A DNA stretch of 64,000 nucleotides, taken from NCBI GenBank assembly GCA_038200275.1, contig JBBPYC010000052.1, forward strand, positions 3,369-67,368, given 5' to 3'. Below the pieces are notes generated by a model, which had not been told where the DNA came from, did no database searches, and saw only the letters and a list, made by a program, of their open reading frames with translations. The position numbers and the translations under genes were made by a program. Origin of the DNA: JBBPYC01 sp038200275 (lineage in GTDB: Bacteria > Pseudomonadota > Gammaproteobacteria > Burkholderiales > Burkholderiaceae_C). The stretch's first letter is position 1, and each line of letters starts with the position of its first letter. Positions 6,774-17,000 of the stretch are shown one piece after another.

Positions 6774-9644
6774 CTACCCCGTATTCCGCAACGCCGCCGC
6801 AATCCCGTTGATCGCAATGTGGATGCCGGTGGCCACGCGGTCATCGGTGCCGCCTTCGCGGTAACGCCGCAGCAGCTCGACCTGCAGATGGTGCAGTGGA
6901 TCGATGTACGGAAACCGGTGGTGGATCGAGCGTTGCAGGCCTGGGTTGTCGGCCAGACGCTGCTTGTGACCGGTGATTTGCGAAAGCGCTTCCGTGGTGC
7001 GCTGCCACTCGGCTTCGATCGTTGTGAAGAACTTGCGGCGCAGCTTGGCGTCATCCACCAGTTGCGCATAACGTGCCGCCAAGGCGATCTCGCTTTTGGC
7101 CAGCACCATGTCCACGTTGGACAGGAGCGTGGTGAAAAACGGCCATTGCCGATTCATGCGCCGCAGCAGCGCAAGCCGCTCGGCGCGGCCTTTGCCGTTG
7201 CCGCCGTCGCCGGCCAGAAACGCTTCCACGCCCGAGCCGAAGCCGTACCAACCCGGCAACGTCAACCGGCACTGCGCCCAGCTAAAACTCCAGGGGATCG
7301 CACGCAAATCTTCGATTCGGCCGCTGGCCTTGCGCGATGCAGGCCGCGATCCGATATTGAGTTCGGCGATCTCGCGGATCGGCGTGGCGTGGAAGAAATA
7401 GTCGTTGAAGCCGGGTGTGTCATAGACCAGCGCGCGGTAGGCGTTCATGCTCGACTGGCTCAGTGCCTCAGCCGCCTCGTGGAAGTCGGCGCTGGCGGCT
7501 TTGGTCGGCTGCAGCAGCGTGGCTTCGAGCGTGGCCGCGACCAGCGTCTCCAGGTTGCGCCGGCCGATTTCAGGGTTTGCGTATTTGGACGCGATGACCT
7601 CGCCCTGCTCAGTGAGCCGGATTTGCCCGCGCACCGTTCCCGGTGGCTGCGCAAGGATCGCGGTGTAGCTTGGACCCCCGCCGCGGCCCACCGTACCGCC
7701 CCGGCCATGGAACAGCCGCAGCGCAATGCCGTGCTGTTCGTCGAGTTGCTCGAACAATTCGACCAGCGCAATCTCGGCCGCATAAAGCTCCCAGTTGCTC
7801 GTGAAGATGCCGCCGTCCTTGTTGCTGTCCGAGTAGCCGAGCATGATGTCCTGCTCAGCACCGGAGCGTTTGATCATCTTCACGATGCCGGGGAGTTCGT
7901 AGTACGCACGCACGATCGGCGCGCCGTTGCGCAGGTCGCCGATGGTCTCGAACAGCGGCACCACGATCAGTTGCGCGTGGGCGTCACCGTTCAAGGTGCC
8001 GGTGAAGAGGCCGACTTCCTTTTGCAGCAGCAGCACTTCGAGCAGGTCGCTCACGGTCTCGGTGTGGCTGATGATGCAGTGGCGAATCGCCTGGGCACCA
8101 TAGCGCTTGCGCATCTGCAGCGCGGCCTCGAAGATCGCGATCTCGCCCTGGGCCAGCTCGGAATACTCGGCGCCGTACACGCGCAGGCTGCGCGCGTCGT
8201 TCAGCAAAACCAGCAGCAATTCGCGGCGCGCAGCTTCATCGAGCTTGGCGTAGTTCGGCTCGATGCGCGCGGAGGCCAACAACTCGGCGACCACCGCCTC
8301 GTGCTTGTCCGAGCTTTGCCGCAGGTCGACCGTGGCCAGATGAAAGCCGAACACTTCGACCGCGCGGATCAGCGGCAGCAGTCGCTGCGCGGCGATCGAC
8401 TGCGCCTGGCTTGCGGCCAGCGACGCTTCGATCACGCGCAACTCGGCCAGAAACAGGGCGGGGTCCGGGTAGGGCGGCTGCGCCGCCACCACAGGGCGCT
8501 CGGCTTCGACACCGGCCAGCGTGTGCAGCGTGGCCGCAAGCCGCGCGTAGATGCCCGTCAGCGCACGCCGGTAAGGCTCGTCTTTGCGGTGCTCGTCCTG
8601 GTCCGGCGACGATTCGGCCAAGGCGCGCAGGTCGTCCGTCACAGGCGCAAGCCGCGCCGACAGCGACAGCTCGGCGCCGAGCCGGTGCACTTCTTCCAGA
8701 TGATGGTTCAGTGCAACTTCCGATTGCCGCTTCAGCGCATAGGTCAGCGTGTCGGCCGTCACGAACGGGTTGCCGTCGCGATCCCCGCCGATCCACTGGC
8801 CCATGCGCAGGAACGGCGCCACCGCACGATCGCCCAACGCACGTTCAAGCTGGGCGTAGAGCTTCGGGATTTCGTGCAGGAATGTGCTGCGGTAGTAGGA
8901 GAGCGCGTTTTCAATCTCATCGGCCACCGTCAGTTTGGAGTAACGCAGCAGCCGCGTGTGCCAGAGCTGCAGCACGCGCGCCTTCAATTCCGCTTCGTTG
9001 TCGGCCAGCTCACCCTCGGCCAGCACATCCACACCGCGGCCGGGCGCGATGCGGGCACGGATCGCATCGCGCGAAGCCAGCAACTGCGCGATGCCGCGCT
9101 CCGCGTCGAGGATGCTCTTGCGTTGCACTTCAGTCGGGTGTGCGGTCAGCACCGGCGACACGTAAGCATGCTCGAGCATCTCGACCACCGCCTTCGGTGT
9201 GATGCGGGCCGCGCGCAGCCGCTGCAGCGCGACGTCGATGCTACCTTCGTGCAATTCGCCGGCGCGCTCATCGATCGTGTAACGACGAATGCGGTGCCGG
9301 TCTTCGGCCAGATTGGCCAAGTGGCTGAAATAAGTGAATGCGCGGATCACGCGCACGGCCTGGTCGCCGCTCAAGGTGGACAGCAGCTTTTTCAACGCCG
9401 AATCGGCGCGCTCGTCGGCGTCGCGCCGGTAAGCCACCGACAGTGTGCGGACCTGCTCGATCAACTCGAAGGCGGCTTTGCCTTCCTGCTCGCGGATCAC
9501 GTCGCCGAGCAACCGACCGAGCAACCGGATGTCTTCCACCAACGGGCGCTCGTTGGCGCGCGCTTTGGCCGAAGGCGCGGGCACCGGCGGCGCAGCTGTT
9601 GCAGCCCTGTCGTCGTACTTCTTGTTGCTTTTTTTGTTCGACAT
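6774..9644 (-). CDS. ppc: Phosphoenolpyruvate carboxylase
   Basis: 956 aa from ATG 9644 (MSNKKSNKKYDD); the open frame extends 34 codons further upstream but without family similarity. It carboxylates PEP with bicarbonate to oxaloacetate, replenishing the TCA cycle. Signature motifs appear in order: VLTAHPTEVQRKSI (catalytic His), GGDRDGNPFVT, MLGYSDSNKDGG, LFHGRGGTVGRGGGP, GQIRLTEQGEVIASKYAN, IPWSFSWAQCRLTLPGW and the conserved C-terminal RNTG. It is divergent from hemC, an arrangement common in Burkholderiales. Confidence 0.98.
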   Translation of the reverse strand: MSNKKSNKKYDDRAATAAPPVPAPSAKARANERPLVEDIRLLGRLLGDVIREQEGKAAFELIEQVRTLSVAYRRDADERADSALKKLLSTLSGDQAVRVIRAFTYFSHLANLAEDRHRIRRYTIDERAGELHEGSIDVALQRLRAARITPKAVVEMLEHAYVSPVLTAHPTEVQRKSILDAERGIAQLLASRDAIRARIAPGRGVDVLAEGELADNEAELKARVLQLWHTRLLRYSKLTVADEIENALSYYRSTFLHEIPKLYAQLERALGDRAVAPFLRMGQWIGGDRDGNPFVTADTLTYALKRQSEVALNHHLEEVHRLGAELSLSARLAPVTDDLRALAESSPDQDEHRKDEPYRRALTGIYARLAATLHTLAGVEAERPVVAAQPPYPDPALFLAELRVIEASLAASQAQSIAAQRLLPLIRAVEVFGFHLATVDLRQSSDKHEAVVAELLASARIEPNYAKLDEAARRELLLVLLNDARSLRVYGAEYSELAQGEIAIFEAALQMRKRYGAQAIRHCIISHTETVSDLLEVLLLQKEVGLFTGTLNGDAHAQLIVVPLFETIGDLRNGAPIVRAYYELPGIVKMIKRSGAEQDIMLGYSDSNKDGGIFTSNWELYAAEIALVELFEQLDEQHGIALRLFHGRGGTVGRGGGPSYTAILAQPPGTVRGQIRLTEQGEVIASKYANPEIGRRNLETLVAATLEATLLQPTKAASADFHEAAEALSQSSMNAYRALVYDTPGFNDYFFHATPIREIAELNIGSRPASRKASGRIEDLRAIPWSFSWAQCRLTLPGWYGFGSGVEAFLAGDGGNGKGRAERLALLRRMNRQWPFFTTLLSNVDMVLAKSEIALAARYAQLVDDAKLRRKFFTTIEAEWQRTTEALSQITGHKQRLADNPGLQRSIHHRFPYIDPLHHLQVELLRRYREGGTDDRVATGIHIAINGIAAALRNTG

Positions 9645-9858
9645 GCAATTCACGCTTGCTGGGGAGGCGGCAGGCACCAAAAGGAGAAGGGAAGGAGCGA
9701 GGACGATGGCCCGGCAGCCCATGGCGGCGCGCTGAAGCGGAGCCATGCTAGCATCCGATTCGATGACCCGAAGCGCTTTTCAAGCGAGTTTCGTGCCAGC
9801 TATTACAGGCCCACTCCAGGCGCTGCCAGCTCCCTTTTCTCAGCCATCCGGACGCGCC

Positions 9859-10806
9859 ATGAAACTGACCATTGCGACCCGACAAAGCCGCCTGGCCTTG
9901 TGGCAGGCCGAGCATGTGCAAAAGCAGTTGCAGGAACTTGGCCACGAAGTCGAGTTGCTCGGCATGACCACCACCGGCGACCGAATTCTGGACCGGTCGT
10001 TGTCCAAGGTCGGCGGCAAGGGCCTGTTCGTGAAAGAACTGGAAGCCGCACTTGAAGATGGCCGAGCCGACCTGGCCGTGCATTCGCTCAAAGACGTGCC
10101 GATGGAGCTGCCTGAAGGCTTCGTGCTGGCCTGTGTGACAGAGCGCGAGGACCCGCGCGATGCACTGGTCTGCCACGCCGGTGGCACGCTCAGTGCGCTG
10201 CCGGCCGGTGCGGTGGTGGGCACGTCCAGCCTGCGCCGCAGCGTGCTGCTGCGCGCGCTCCGGCCCGATCTGCGCATCGAGCCCCTGCGCGGCAACCTTG
10301 ACACCCGGCTTGCGCGACTGGACAAGGGCGACTATTCGGCGATCGTGCTGGCCGCTGCGGGGCTGCTGCGGCTTGGGCTCGAACTGCGCATCGCGGAGTA
10401 CTTCGAGCCGGCCGACATGCTGCCGTCTGCCGGCCAGGGCGCGCTTGCGATCGAAGTGCGCGCTGGGCGTGAAGACCTGATCGACGCGCTGCTGCCGCTC
10501 TCGCATCAGCCGACGCTGCTGGCCACCGCGGCCGAACGCGCGGTCAGCCGTGCGATGGGCGGGAGCTGCTCGATGCCGCTGGCCGCGCATGCGGAATTTG
10601 TCGATGCGCGCAGCCTTGGGCTGGCGCTGCGGCTCGACGCGGCCTGGGGGGAACTGCAGGGGCTGACAGCCGGTACGCCCGCGCCCGCATTGGTGCGCGC
10701 TGGCGCAGCCAGTGCCGTGGTTGATCTGGACGAAGCCGAAGCGCTTGGCCAACACGTGGCGGCCGAGCTGATCGCCGGCGGTGCGCAGCCCGGCGTGAGC
10801 GCCTGA
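9859..10806 (+). CDS. hemC: Porphobilinogen deaminase (hydroxymethylbilane synthase)
   Basis: 315 aa from ATG 9859 (MKLTIATRQSRLALWQ). It polymerises four porphobilinogens to hydroxymethylbilane in cytoplasmic haem synthesis. Seen: the N-terminal RQSRLALWQ, LAVHSLKDVPM with the catalytic Asp region, GTSSLRRSVLL for substrate carboxylate binding, and GGSCSMPLAAHAEF with Cys237 for the dipyrromethane cofactor. First gene of hemC-hemD-hemX-hemY; hemD starts 35 bases downstream. Confidence 0.97.
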   Translation: MKLTIATRQSRLALWQAEHVQKQLQELGHEVELLGMTTTGDRILDRSLSKVGGKGLFVKELEAALEDGRADLAVHSLKDVPMELPEGFVLACVTEREDPRDALVCHAGGTLSALPAGAVVGTSSLRRSVLLRALRPDLRIEPLRGNLDTRLARLDKGDYSAIVLAAAGLLRLGLELRIAEYFEPADMLPSAGQGALAIEVRAGREDLIDALLPLSHQPTLLATAAERAVSRAMGGSCSMPLAAHAEFVDARSLGLALRLDAAWGELQGLTAGTPAPALVRAGAASAVVDLDEAEALGQHVAAELIAGGAQPGVSA

Positions 10807-10841
10807 CCACACCGACCGCGACGCCGAGCGCGCGCCGACCG

Positions 10842-11636
10842 ATGCTGCCGGTTGTGCTGACCCGCCCGGCCGCGCAAAGCGAGCGTTGGGCGGCTGAGAT
10901 GCAGACGCAGGGCATCGGGACGATCGTGCTGCCGCTGCTGGAGATTGCGGCGCCGCATGACCTGGGGCCGGTGCAGGAATGCTGGAACCAGCTGCAACGA
11001 TACGCGGCGGTGTTTTTCGTCAGCAGCAACGCAGTAACCCATTTTTTTGCGGCAAAACCGGCAGATGCGCAGGCTGAATCTGTATTTCTTGCTACCAATA
11101 CCAGAGCATGGGCGCCGGGGCCCGGTAGCGCGGCTGCGTTGCGCGAAGCCGGTGTTGCGCCTCGGTGCATCGACCAGCCGGCCGCCGACGCGGTGCAGTT
11201 CGATTCGGAATCGCTGTGGCGTGCGGTGCAGCCGCAGGTCCGGCCGGGCCAGCAGGTGCTGATCGTGCGAGGGCTGGACGCCGACGGTCGGCTGGCCGGT
11301 CGCGACTGGCTTGCCCAGCAGCTGCAGCAGGCGGGCGTGCTGGTGGATCAGGTCGGCGCCTACCAGCGCCGGGCGCCGCACTGGCAGCCGGCGCAACTTG
11401 CGCAAGCCGAAGTCGCGCTGCAACAGGGCGCCTGGTGGCTCTTCAGCAGCGCAGAAGCGGTTGCGAACCTCGCGCGATTGCTCCCCCAGGGGTTGCAAGC
11501 CGAGTTGGCAAACGCCAACGCAATTGCGACCCATCCGCGGGTGGCACACGCCGCGCGCGCAGCCGGCTTCGGTGTGGTGCATGAGTCACAACCGACGCTG
11601 TTGGCGGTGCTTGCGTCGATAAGATCCCGTGAATGA
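10842..11636 (+). CDS. hemD: Uroporphyrinogen-III synthase
   Basis: 264 aa. It cyclises hydroxymethylbilane with inversion of ring D to uroporphyrinogen III. The family is poorly conserved in sequence, but MLPVVLTRPAAQSERWA, FVSSNAVTHFF, LIVRGLDADGRLAGRDWLA and WWLFSSAEAVANLARLLP fit the two-domain HemD pattern, and the position after hemC supports it. Bases 11,040-11,110 are less GC-rich than the surroundings but stay in frame. The stop overlaps the hemX start (ATGA at 11,633). Confidence 0.93.
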   Translation: MLPVVLTRPAAQSERWAAEMQTQGIGTIVLPLLEIAAPHDLGPVQECWNQLQRYAAVFFVSSNAVTHFFAAKPADAQAESVFLATNTRAWAPGPGSAAALREAGVAPRCIDQPAADAVQFDSESLWRAVQPQVRPGQQVLIVRGLDADGRLAGRDWLAQQLQQAGVLVDQVGAYQRRAPHWQPAQLAQAEVALQQGAWWLFSSAEAVANLARLLPQGLQAELANANAIATHPRVAHAARAAGFGVVHESQPTLLAVLASIRSRE

Positions 11637-12706
11637 CCGCCGCATCGACCGTTGCCGAGCTGCCTGTCGACAGCGGCAGCCACAGCCCGCATGCGGCATT
11701 CGCCGCGCAACGCGAAGTCGGCGCCACACTGGTGCGCTGGCTCGCGCTGGTGACCGCCGTGTTGGCACTGACAGCTGCTGCGTTGCTTTGGCGTCGACTT
11801 GACAACACGCAGCAGCAACTCGCCCGCCAGAGCGCCGTGGCTCAGTCCCAAGCTGCAGAGGCACGTGAACGGTCGCTGCAGGCCGAAGCGCTGGTGCGCG
11901 ATACCGCTGCGCAACTGGCACTGACCGATGCCCGGGTGCGCGAGGTCGCAATGCAACGCGCGCGAATCGAAGGACTGGTGCAGACCCTGTCGCGCTCGAC
12001 GAATGAAAGTCTCGGTATTGATCTCGAATCAACGCTGCGTTTTGCCCAGCAGCAGGCGCAGCTTACGGGCGGCGCCGGGCCGTTGATTGCAGCGCTTAAA
12101 ACGGTTGCTCAACGCATCGACGCTGCGGCCCAGCCGCGGCTGACCGATGCCCAGCGTGCCGTGGCACGCGATCTCGACAAACTCACCAGCACCCAGCTGA
12201 TGGATACGGCGAGCCTGGCCGCGCGCATCGACGATTTGATGCGCGCAGTTGACGACCTGCCTCTGGCAAACGCACCGGGCCGCCTGCTCCCTCCTGCGTT
12301 TGTACTAGACACGGTTGCACCGGGAGAGGAGCCGTCCCATTGGCGGCGAATCCTGCAAGCGGTGATCGGCGAAGCGCGGGGCTTATTACGGGTCACGCGC
12401 ATTGATCACCCGGACGCCGCGTTGCTGTCGCCCGAACAGGGGTTTTTCGTGCGCGAGAACTTGAAGCTGTTGTTGCAAAGCGCGCGGCTCGGCTTGTTTG
12501 CGCGACAGCTTGAGCCGGCACGCGTCGACTTGGCCGCAGCCAGTGCACTGATCGGCAAATACTTCAATCTGAGCGCGCGCAAAACCGAGATCGCAATTGG
12601 CCAATTGCAACAACTGCGGGTTCAGGCGGATGCCGTCGAGCTGCCGCGCATCGACGAATCGCTGGCAGCGTTGGCGGCCGCCAATTCCGCGCTGGCGGTG
12701 CGTTGA
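11633..12706 (+). CDS. hemX: HemX-like uroporphyrinogen-III C-methyltransferase-related membrane protein
   Basis: 357 aa, starting within the hemD stop. One N-terminal membrane segment (about residues 36-56, LALVTAVLALTAAALLW) precedes a coiled-coil-prone Gln/Ala-rich stretch (about 60-110) and a periplasmic alpha-helical domain, the HemX architecture. Despite the family name there is no SAM-binding methylase domain. It probably works with HemY as an inner-membrane scaffold of unclear function. hemX and hemY occur together in most betaproteobacteria; here the partner is truncated. Confidence 0.9.
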   Translation: MTAASTVAELPVDSGSHSPHAAFAAQREVGATLVRWLALVTAVLALTAAALLWRRLDNTQQQLARQSAVAQSQAAEARERSLQAEALVRDTAAQLALTDARVREVAMQRARIEGLVQTLSRSTNESLGIDLESTLRFAQQQAQLTGGAGPLIAALKTVAQRIDAAAQPRLTDAQRAVARDLDKLTSTQLMDTASLAARIDDLMRAVDDLPLANAPGRLLPPAFVLDTVAPGEEPSHWRRILQAVIGEARGLLRVTRIDHPDAALLSPEQGFFVRENLKLLLQSARLGLFARQLEPARVDLAAASALIGKYFNLSARKTEIAIGQLQQLRVQADAVELPRIDESLAALAAANSALAVR

Positions 12707-12783
12707 TCGCGCGGCTCACTCGCCGCGAATCAAGCGCTTTCCCAGCGGTCTTTTTTTAAGAACATCGAGACGATTCCCCGGCG

Positions 12784-13362
12784 ATGCGGTTTGCACTTTG
12801 GTTGATCGGGCTGTTCGCGATGGCCACCGCGCTGGCGCTGTTCGCGGGCAGCGATCCCGGCACCGTCACCGTGTTCTGGCCGCCATACCGGATCGATCTG
12901 TCGTTGAATCTGACGCTGGCGCTGCTGCTCATCGGGTTCGTGTTGCTGTACCTTGCGCTGCGCGCGGTGTCCAAGCTGTTCGCGTTGCCACGGCAAGCCG
13001 AACAGTGGCGCGTGCAGCACCGCGCCCGCGCGCAGCACGCCGCTTTGCTCGACGCCTGGGGACAGTTGCATGCAAATCAGCCTGGGCGTGCAGCAGCCAT
13101 GGCCCAGACGGTGCTCGCGCAACTCGCGGCTGCGTCGTCGCCGTCCGGGCATGTTGCCGACGTTGAGGAAGTGGCCCGCCAGCAGGCTCGATTGCGCACG
13201 GTCGCGCACTGGCTGCTTGCAATGAGCGCGCATGCCAGCGGCGACCGGGCTGAGCGGGACCAGCAACTGGCAGCCGCGCTGACCGCGTCCGATGCCAGTG
13301 GCGCCAGCGCTTGGCGCGATGCGGTGTTGCTGCAGAAGACTGGCTGGGCAATCCACGGATAG
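12784..13362 (+). CDS. hemY: HemY N-terminal half (truncated; probable pseudogene)
   Basis: 192 codons from ATG 12784. The start MRFALWLIGLFAMATALALF and the second segment LTLALLLIGFVLLYLALRAV form the two-helix HemY N-domain; FAGSDPGTVTVFWPPYRIDLS between them is family-like. A helical TPR-like region follows (ARLRTVAHWLLAMSAHASGDRAERDQQLAAAL) before an abrupt stop at 13362, just after RDAVLLQKTGWAIHG. HemY is usually close to 400 aa, so about half is missing. The following 700 bases have no intact gene and contain HemY-like fragments in shifting frames (see next entry). Whether the N-terminal half retains a function is unknown. Confidence 0.75.
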   Translation: MRFALWLIGLFAMATALALFAGSDPGTVTVFWPPYRIDLSLNLTLALLLIGFVLLYLALRAVSKLFALPRQAEQWRVQHRARAQHAALLDAWGQLHANQPGRAAAMAQTVLAQLAAASSPSGHVADVEEVARQQARLRTVAHWLLAMSAHASGDRAERDQQLAAALTASDASGASAWRDAVLLQKTGWAIHG

Positions 13363-14010
13363 TTGGTGGTCCGCGATGGCGCTTACGGCCTGCTGCGGCT
13401 GCAATCGTTGGAAAAAAGCCGTTGATCAATCGGCCGATTCAACGCCGCTGGGAATGCCCCGCACCGGGCGGACGCAATTGCCACCTGTGCGCCGCCCGGC
13501 TTCGCCGCGCGCTCGTGGCATCTGCATGCTGTGGCTGCCTGGCCGACGGGTTCACCGCAAACGCACCCTGGGTTGCCCGCCGCTTGCAGGGTTCGGCCTG
13601 ATCTCGGACACTTCACAAAGGGATGACCGACGGCTTGGCGCAGACCGGCATCTGCTGCTGTCCTTGAATGGGCTGTTCGGAGTCCTGCCTGGGATGCCGT
13701 GGACGGGACCGAGCGCGTTCGGGCCCGCCATCGGCGGGCCAAGCGCAGGCTGTGGGGTCGGGCGATCACAATGCGATCGTTCGCCGATGGCAGGGGCCCA
13801 GCTTGGCGGTACCGGCCTGCTTCAGCGCCAGTCGTCGCTGGCTGGTCACTGCACAAGCGCTTGTTGGATGCGGACGTGATTGCTGCGCGCCTTCACGGTC
13901 GACGGGCATGGGGAGAGGCGCAAAGCGAAGCGATACGTGCTCACCGTGCGTCTGCCGCTTGGACGTCGGCACTTCGACCACCGCGGAGCGCGCCGTTCGG
14001 CTGAAGCGGC
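13363..14010 (+). pseudogene. hemY: Probable decayed 3' half of hemY
   Basis: No credible intact gene lies between the hemY stop and the rne terminator. The length (about 215 codons) is what a full-length HemY would need. Fragments in different plus-strand frames recall the TPR half: LADGFTANAPWVARRLQGSA (about 13,540-13,602), SPAWDAVDGTERVRA (about 13,684-13,728), TAQALVGCGRD (about 13,848-13,880) and WGEAQSEAIRAH (about 13,909-13,944). The frame changes imply several indels. The assignment rests on position, length and short resemblances, so it is inference. Confidence 0.45.
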
Positions 14011-14024
14011 CCCGCCTTATGAAA

Positions 14025-14061
14025 ACGGCGGCCGTGGCCCATCGCGGGCCTCGGCCGCCGT
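14025..14061 (-). terminator. Rho-independent terminator of rne
   Basis: Read on the minus strand just after the rne stop: a perfect 10-base stem (ACGGCGGCCG with CGGCCGCCGT) with further GGCCC/GGGCC pairing inside, followed by TTTT (AAAA at 14,022-14,025 on the plus strand). Its place 12 bases beyond the rne stop fits. Confidence 0.75.
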
Positions 14062-14072
14062 AATCGCTGCAA

Positions 14073-17000
14073 CTACTGCTGCGGCAGCTTCAGCTCGGGC
14101 AGCGCCTTGCGGGTTTCGACCATTACCAGCGCGCTGTCGTCGGGCGCTGTCATCGGTGCACGCTCCCGCGGCACACGCGGTGGAATGGGCTCGGCAGCAG
14201 TCGTCTGCTGTACCGATCGGACCCGGTCGGCGTCCGATTGAACCCACTGGAGACCGGCGCCTTCCGCCACATTTGCAAGCTGGTCGACCGGCAGCGCGAA
14301 TGCCTGCGCTTTCGGCAACGCAGTCGAGCCAACGTTCGCTGTCGCACCGTTCGGTGCAGCCGCGGCGTCCTTGACCACCATTTCCGAGTCGTGCAGATTC
14401 GACGACGCAACGGTCGAGACTTCTGCTGCCGAAATCAGCAAACTGGGTGTCTCTCCAGGGGCCGGCTGCGTCGATGGATAAATTGAATCCATTACCCCAG
14501 CGACGTCCATGGCCCCGCGCGTCTGCTGCGGTCGTTCGACCGATTCGTCCCCTGACGTGTCGACAGACGACGCACTGGATGCGCTGCTGCTGGTGGCCGC
14601 CGATCGGTCACCGCGCGGGCGCCGGTCTCGGCCGGACCGCTCGGTGTTGCGTCGACTGCGCTGCGGCTCGGACGCGGTGTCGTTGGCCGCTCCTTCTGCA
14701 TCGTCGGAGCCTGCTGCGCGGCCGACTGGCTGACGCTCGCCGGGATCGCTCGCAGCGGTTGCGAGGTCGCTGGACTGCATGCTGGGGCGGATCGTTGCAG
14801 AGGCATCGTTATTGCCCTGGCCCGGCATCCCGGCTCGATCCGTGTCGGGCATTGCGTACGCGGCATCGACGCCCTCGGTGCGCTCGTTGCCCATGGCGTC
14901 ACGACCGCGATCGTCCGGTTCGGTGCGCTCCGGACGGTCACCACGCTCACCACGGCGCGCGCCGCCGCGGCCGCCGCGTTCGCGCCGTGGCCGACTCGTG
15001 CCTTCAGGCCGAGCTTCGCCGACGTTGTCATCGAACGTTTCGGCCGCCACAGTGCCATTGAGTATCGTCGGCGCCTCGGCCGCGCCGTCGGTGGGCGCTG
15101 GATCGAACGCGGCGCTTTCCGCGCGTTGGGCGTTGCCGCCATTGCGCCCACCACGGCGCTGCTCGCCATTGCGGGAGCCGCGTGCCGCGTCGCCGTTGCG
15201 GTCTGCGCGGTTGGACGAATCGTGCGCGTTTTCTTCTGCCTCGGTGCCGCCTGACGGGCGGAGCGTGCGGGCGTCGTTGCTCATGCGCGACTCATCACGG
15301 CTCCCGTCGGCTGCGCCTCGTGGCGACTGTCCGGATGATGGGGTGCCGCCACTGTCGGTTGCCTCGCCGCGGTTGCGGTTGCGGCCACTGCCACCGCGGC
15401 GATTGCGTTCGCCGCGACCATCGCTGCTGCCGCCTGGGCTGCCTTCACCACCACGACTCTCGCTGCCACGGCGGGTCGGCCGCTCGTCGCGGCGGTCTTG
15501 CGGTCGCCGCGGCGCAGCAGCATCACCTGTCCCAGCTGGCGGCTGGGTCGGGGCTTCGGTCGGCGCCGGTGCAGGCGCACCGAACACCCGCTTCAACCAC
15601 CCGACCACGCTGTGTTCCGCCGCCATCAGGGCAGCGGCAGCGGTGGCAGCAGCGCTTGATGGCTCGGCGCCGGTGTTCGCGCTGGCCGGCGCGGGTTCCG
15701 CAGGCGCCGGTGCAGCGGCCACTGCTTCTTCAGCACCACGGCGCGGTGCGCGTGGCTGCGGCGGCGGCACCGGTGCGTCAGGCAGCACCCCTTTGATCAA
15801 TGGTGTCTGCTTGTTGGTCGGTTCTTGAGAGCGGCGGGTGACCGAGGTTGCATCGTCGGGCTCGTCGGCGAGCTGGTAGCTGGCCTGCAGCTGGTCAAGG
15901 CGCGGGTCGTCGTGCTTCAGGCGCTCGAGCCGATAGTTCGGCGTCTCCAGCGACTTGTTCGGCACCATCAGGATGTTGATGCGCTGCTTGTATTCGATCT
16001 TGGTGATCTCGGTGCGCTTCTCGTTCAGCAGGAACGAAGCCACATCGACCGGCACCTGGCACATGACCGACGCCGTGTTGTCCTTCAGCGACTCTTCCTG
16101 GATGATGCGCAGGATCTGCAGCGCCGAGCTTTCGGTGTCGCGGATGTGGCCGGAGCCGCCGCAGCGCGGGCAGGGGATCGAGGCGCCTTCGGACAGCGCA
16201 GGTTTGAGGCGCTGGCGGCTCATCTCCATCAGGCCGAACTTGCTGATCGAGCCAAATTGCACGCGGGCACGGTCCTGCCGCAACGCATCGCGCAGGCGGT
16301 TTTCCACGTCGCGGCGATTGCGGCTTTCGTCCATGTCGATGAAGTCGATCACGATCAGGCCGCCCAGGTCGCGCAGGCGCATCTGGCGCGCGACTTCGTC
16401 GGCGGCTTCCAGATTCGTGCGAGTCGCGGTGTCTTCGATGTCGCCGCCGCGGATCGCGCGTGCCGAGTTCACGTCGACCGAGACGAGTGCCTCTGTGTGG
16501 TCAATCACGATCGCGCCACCGGACGGCAGCTGCACGGTGCGCGCATAGGCCGACTCGATCTGGTGCTCGATCTGGAAACGGGAAAACAGCGGTGCGTCGT
16601 CGCGGTAGCGCTTGACCTTGGTCGCGTGCTCGGGCATCACGTGGCTCATGAACTGGTGCGCCTGCTCATACACGTCGTCCGTGTCGATCAGGATGTCGCC
16701 GATGTCATGGTTGAAGTAGTCGCGGATCGCGCGGATCACGAGGGAGGATTCCTGGTAGATCAGGAATGCGCCCTTGCCACCTTTGCCAGCGCCGTCGATC
16801 GCATCCCAGAGCTTCAGCAGGTAGTTCAGGTCCCACTGCAATTCCGGCGCGCTGCGGCCGATGCCGGCGGTGCGCGCGATGATGCTCATGCCGTCCGGAT
16901 ACTCGAGCTGGTCCATCGCCTCTTTGAGCTCGGCGCGGTCCTCCCCCTCGATGCGGCGGCTGACGCCGCCGCCGCGTGGATTGTTCGGCATCAGCACCAC

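Noticed and set aside
6711..10055. 1114-codon plus-strand frame opposite ppc
   Set aside because: Exactly antisense to PEP carboxylase, whose motifs are all present on the minus strand; the plus translation has no recognisable fold.
12707..12783. Weak hairpin plus T run between hemX and hemY
   Set aside because: The stem (CGCT/AGCG) is only four base pairs before TCTTTTTTT; too weak to call a terminator.
14779..15828. Ser/Arg/Pro-rich plus-strand frame opposite the rne tail
   Set aside because: It mirrors the low-complexity RNase E scaffold; repeated amino-acid patterns come from the complementary strand.
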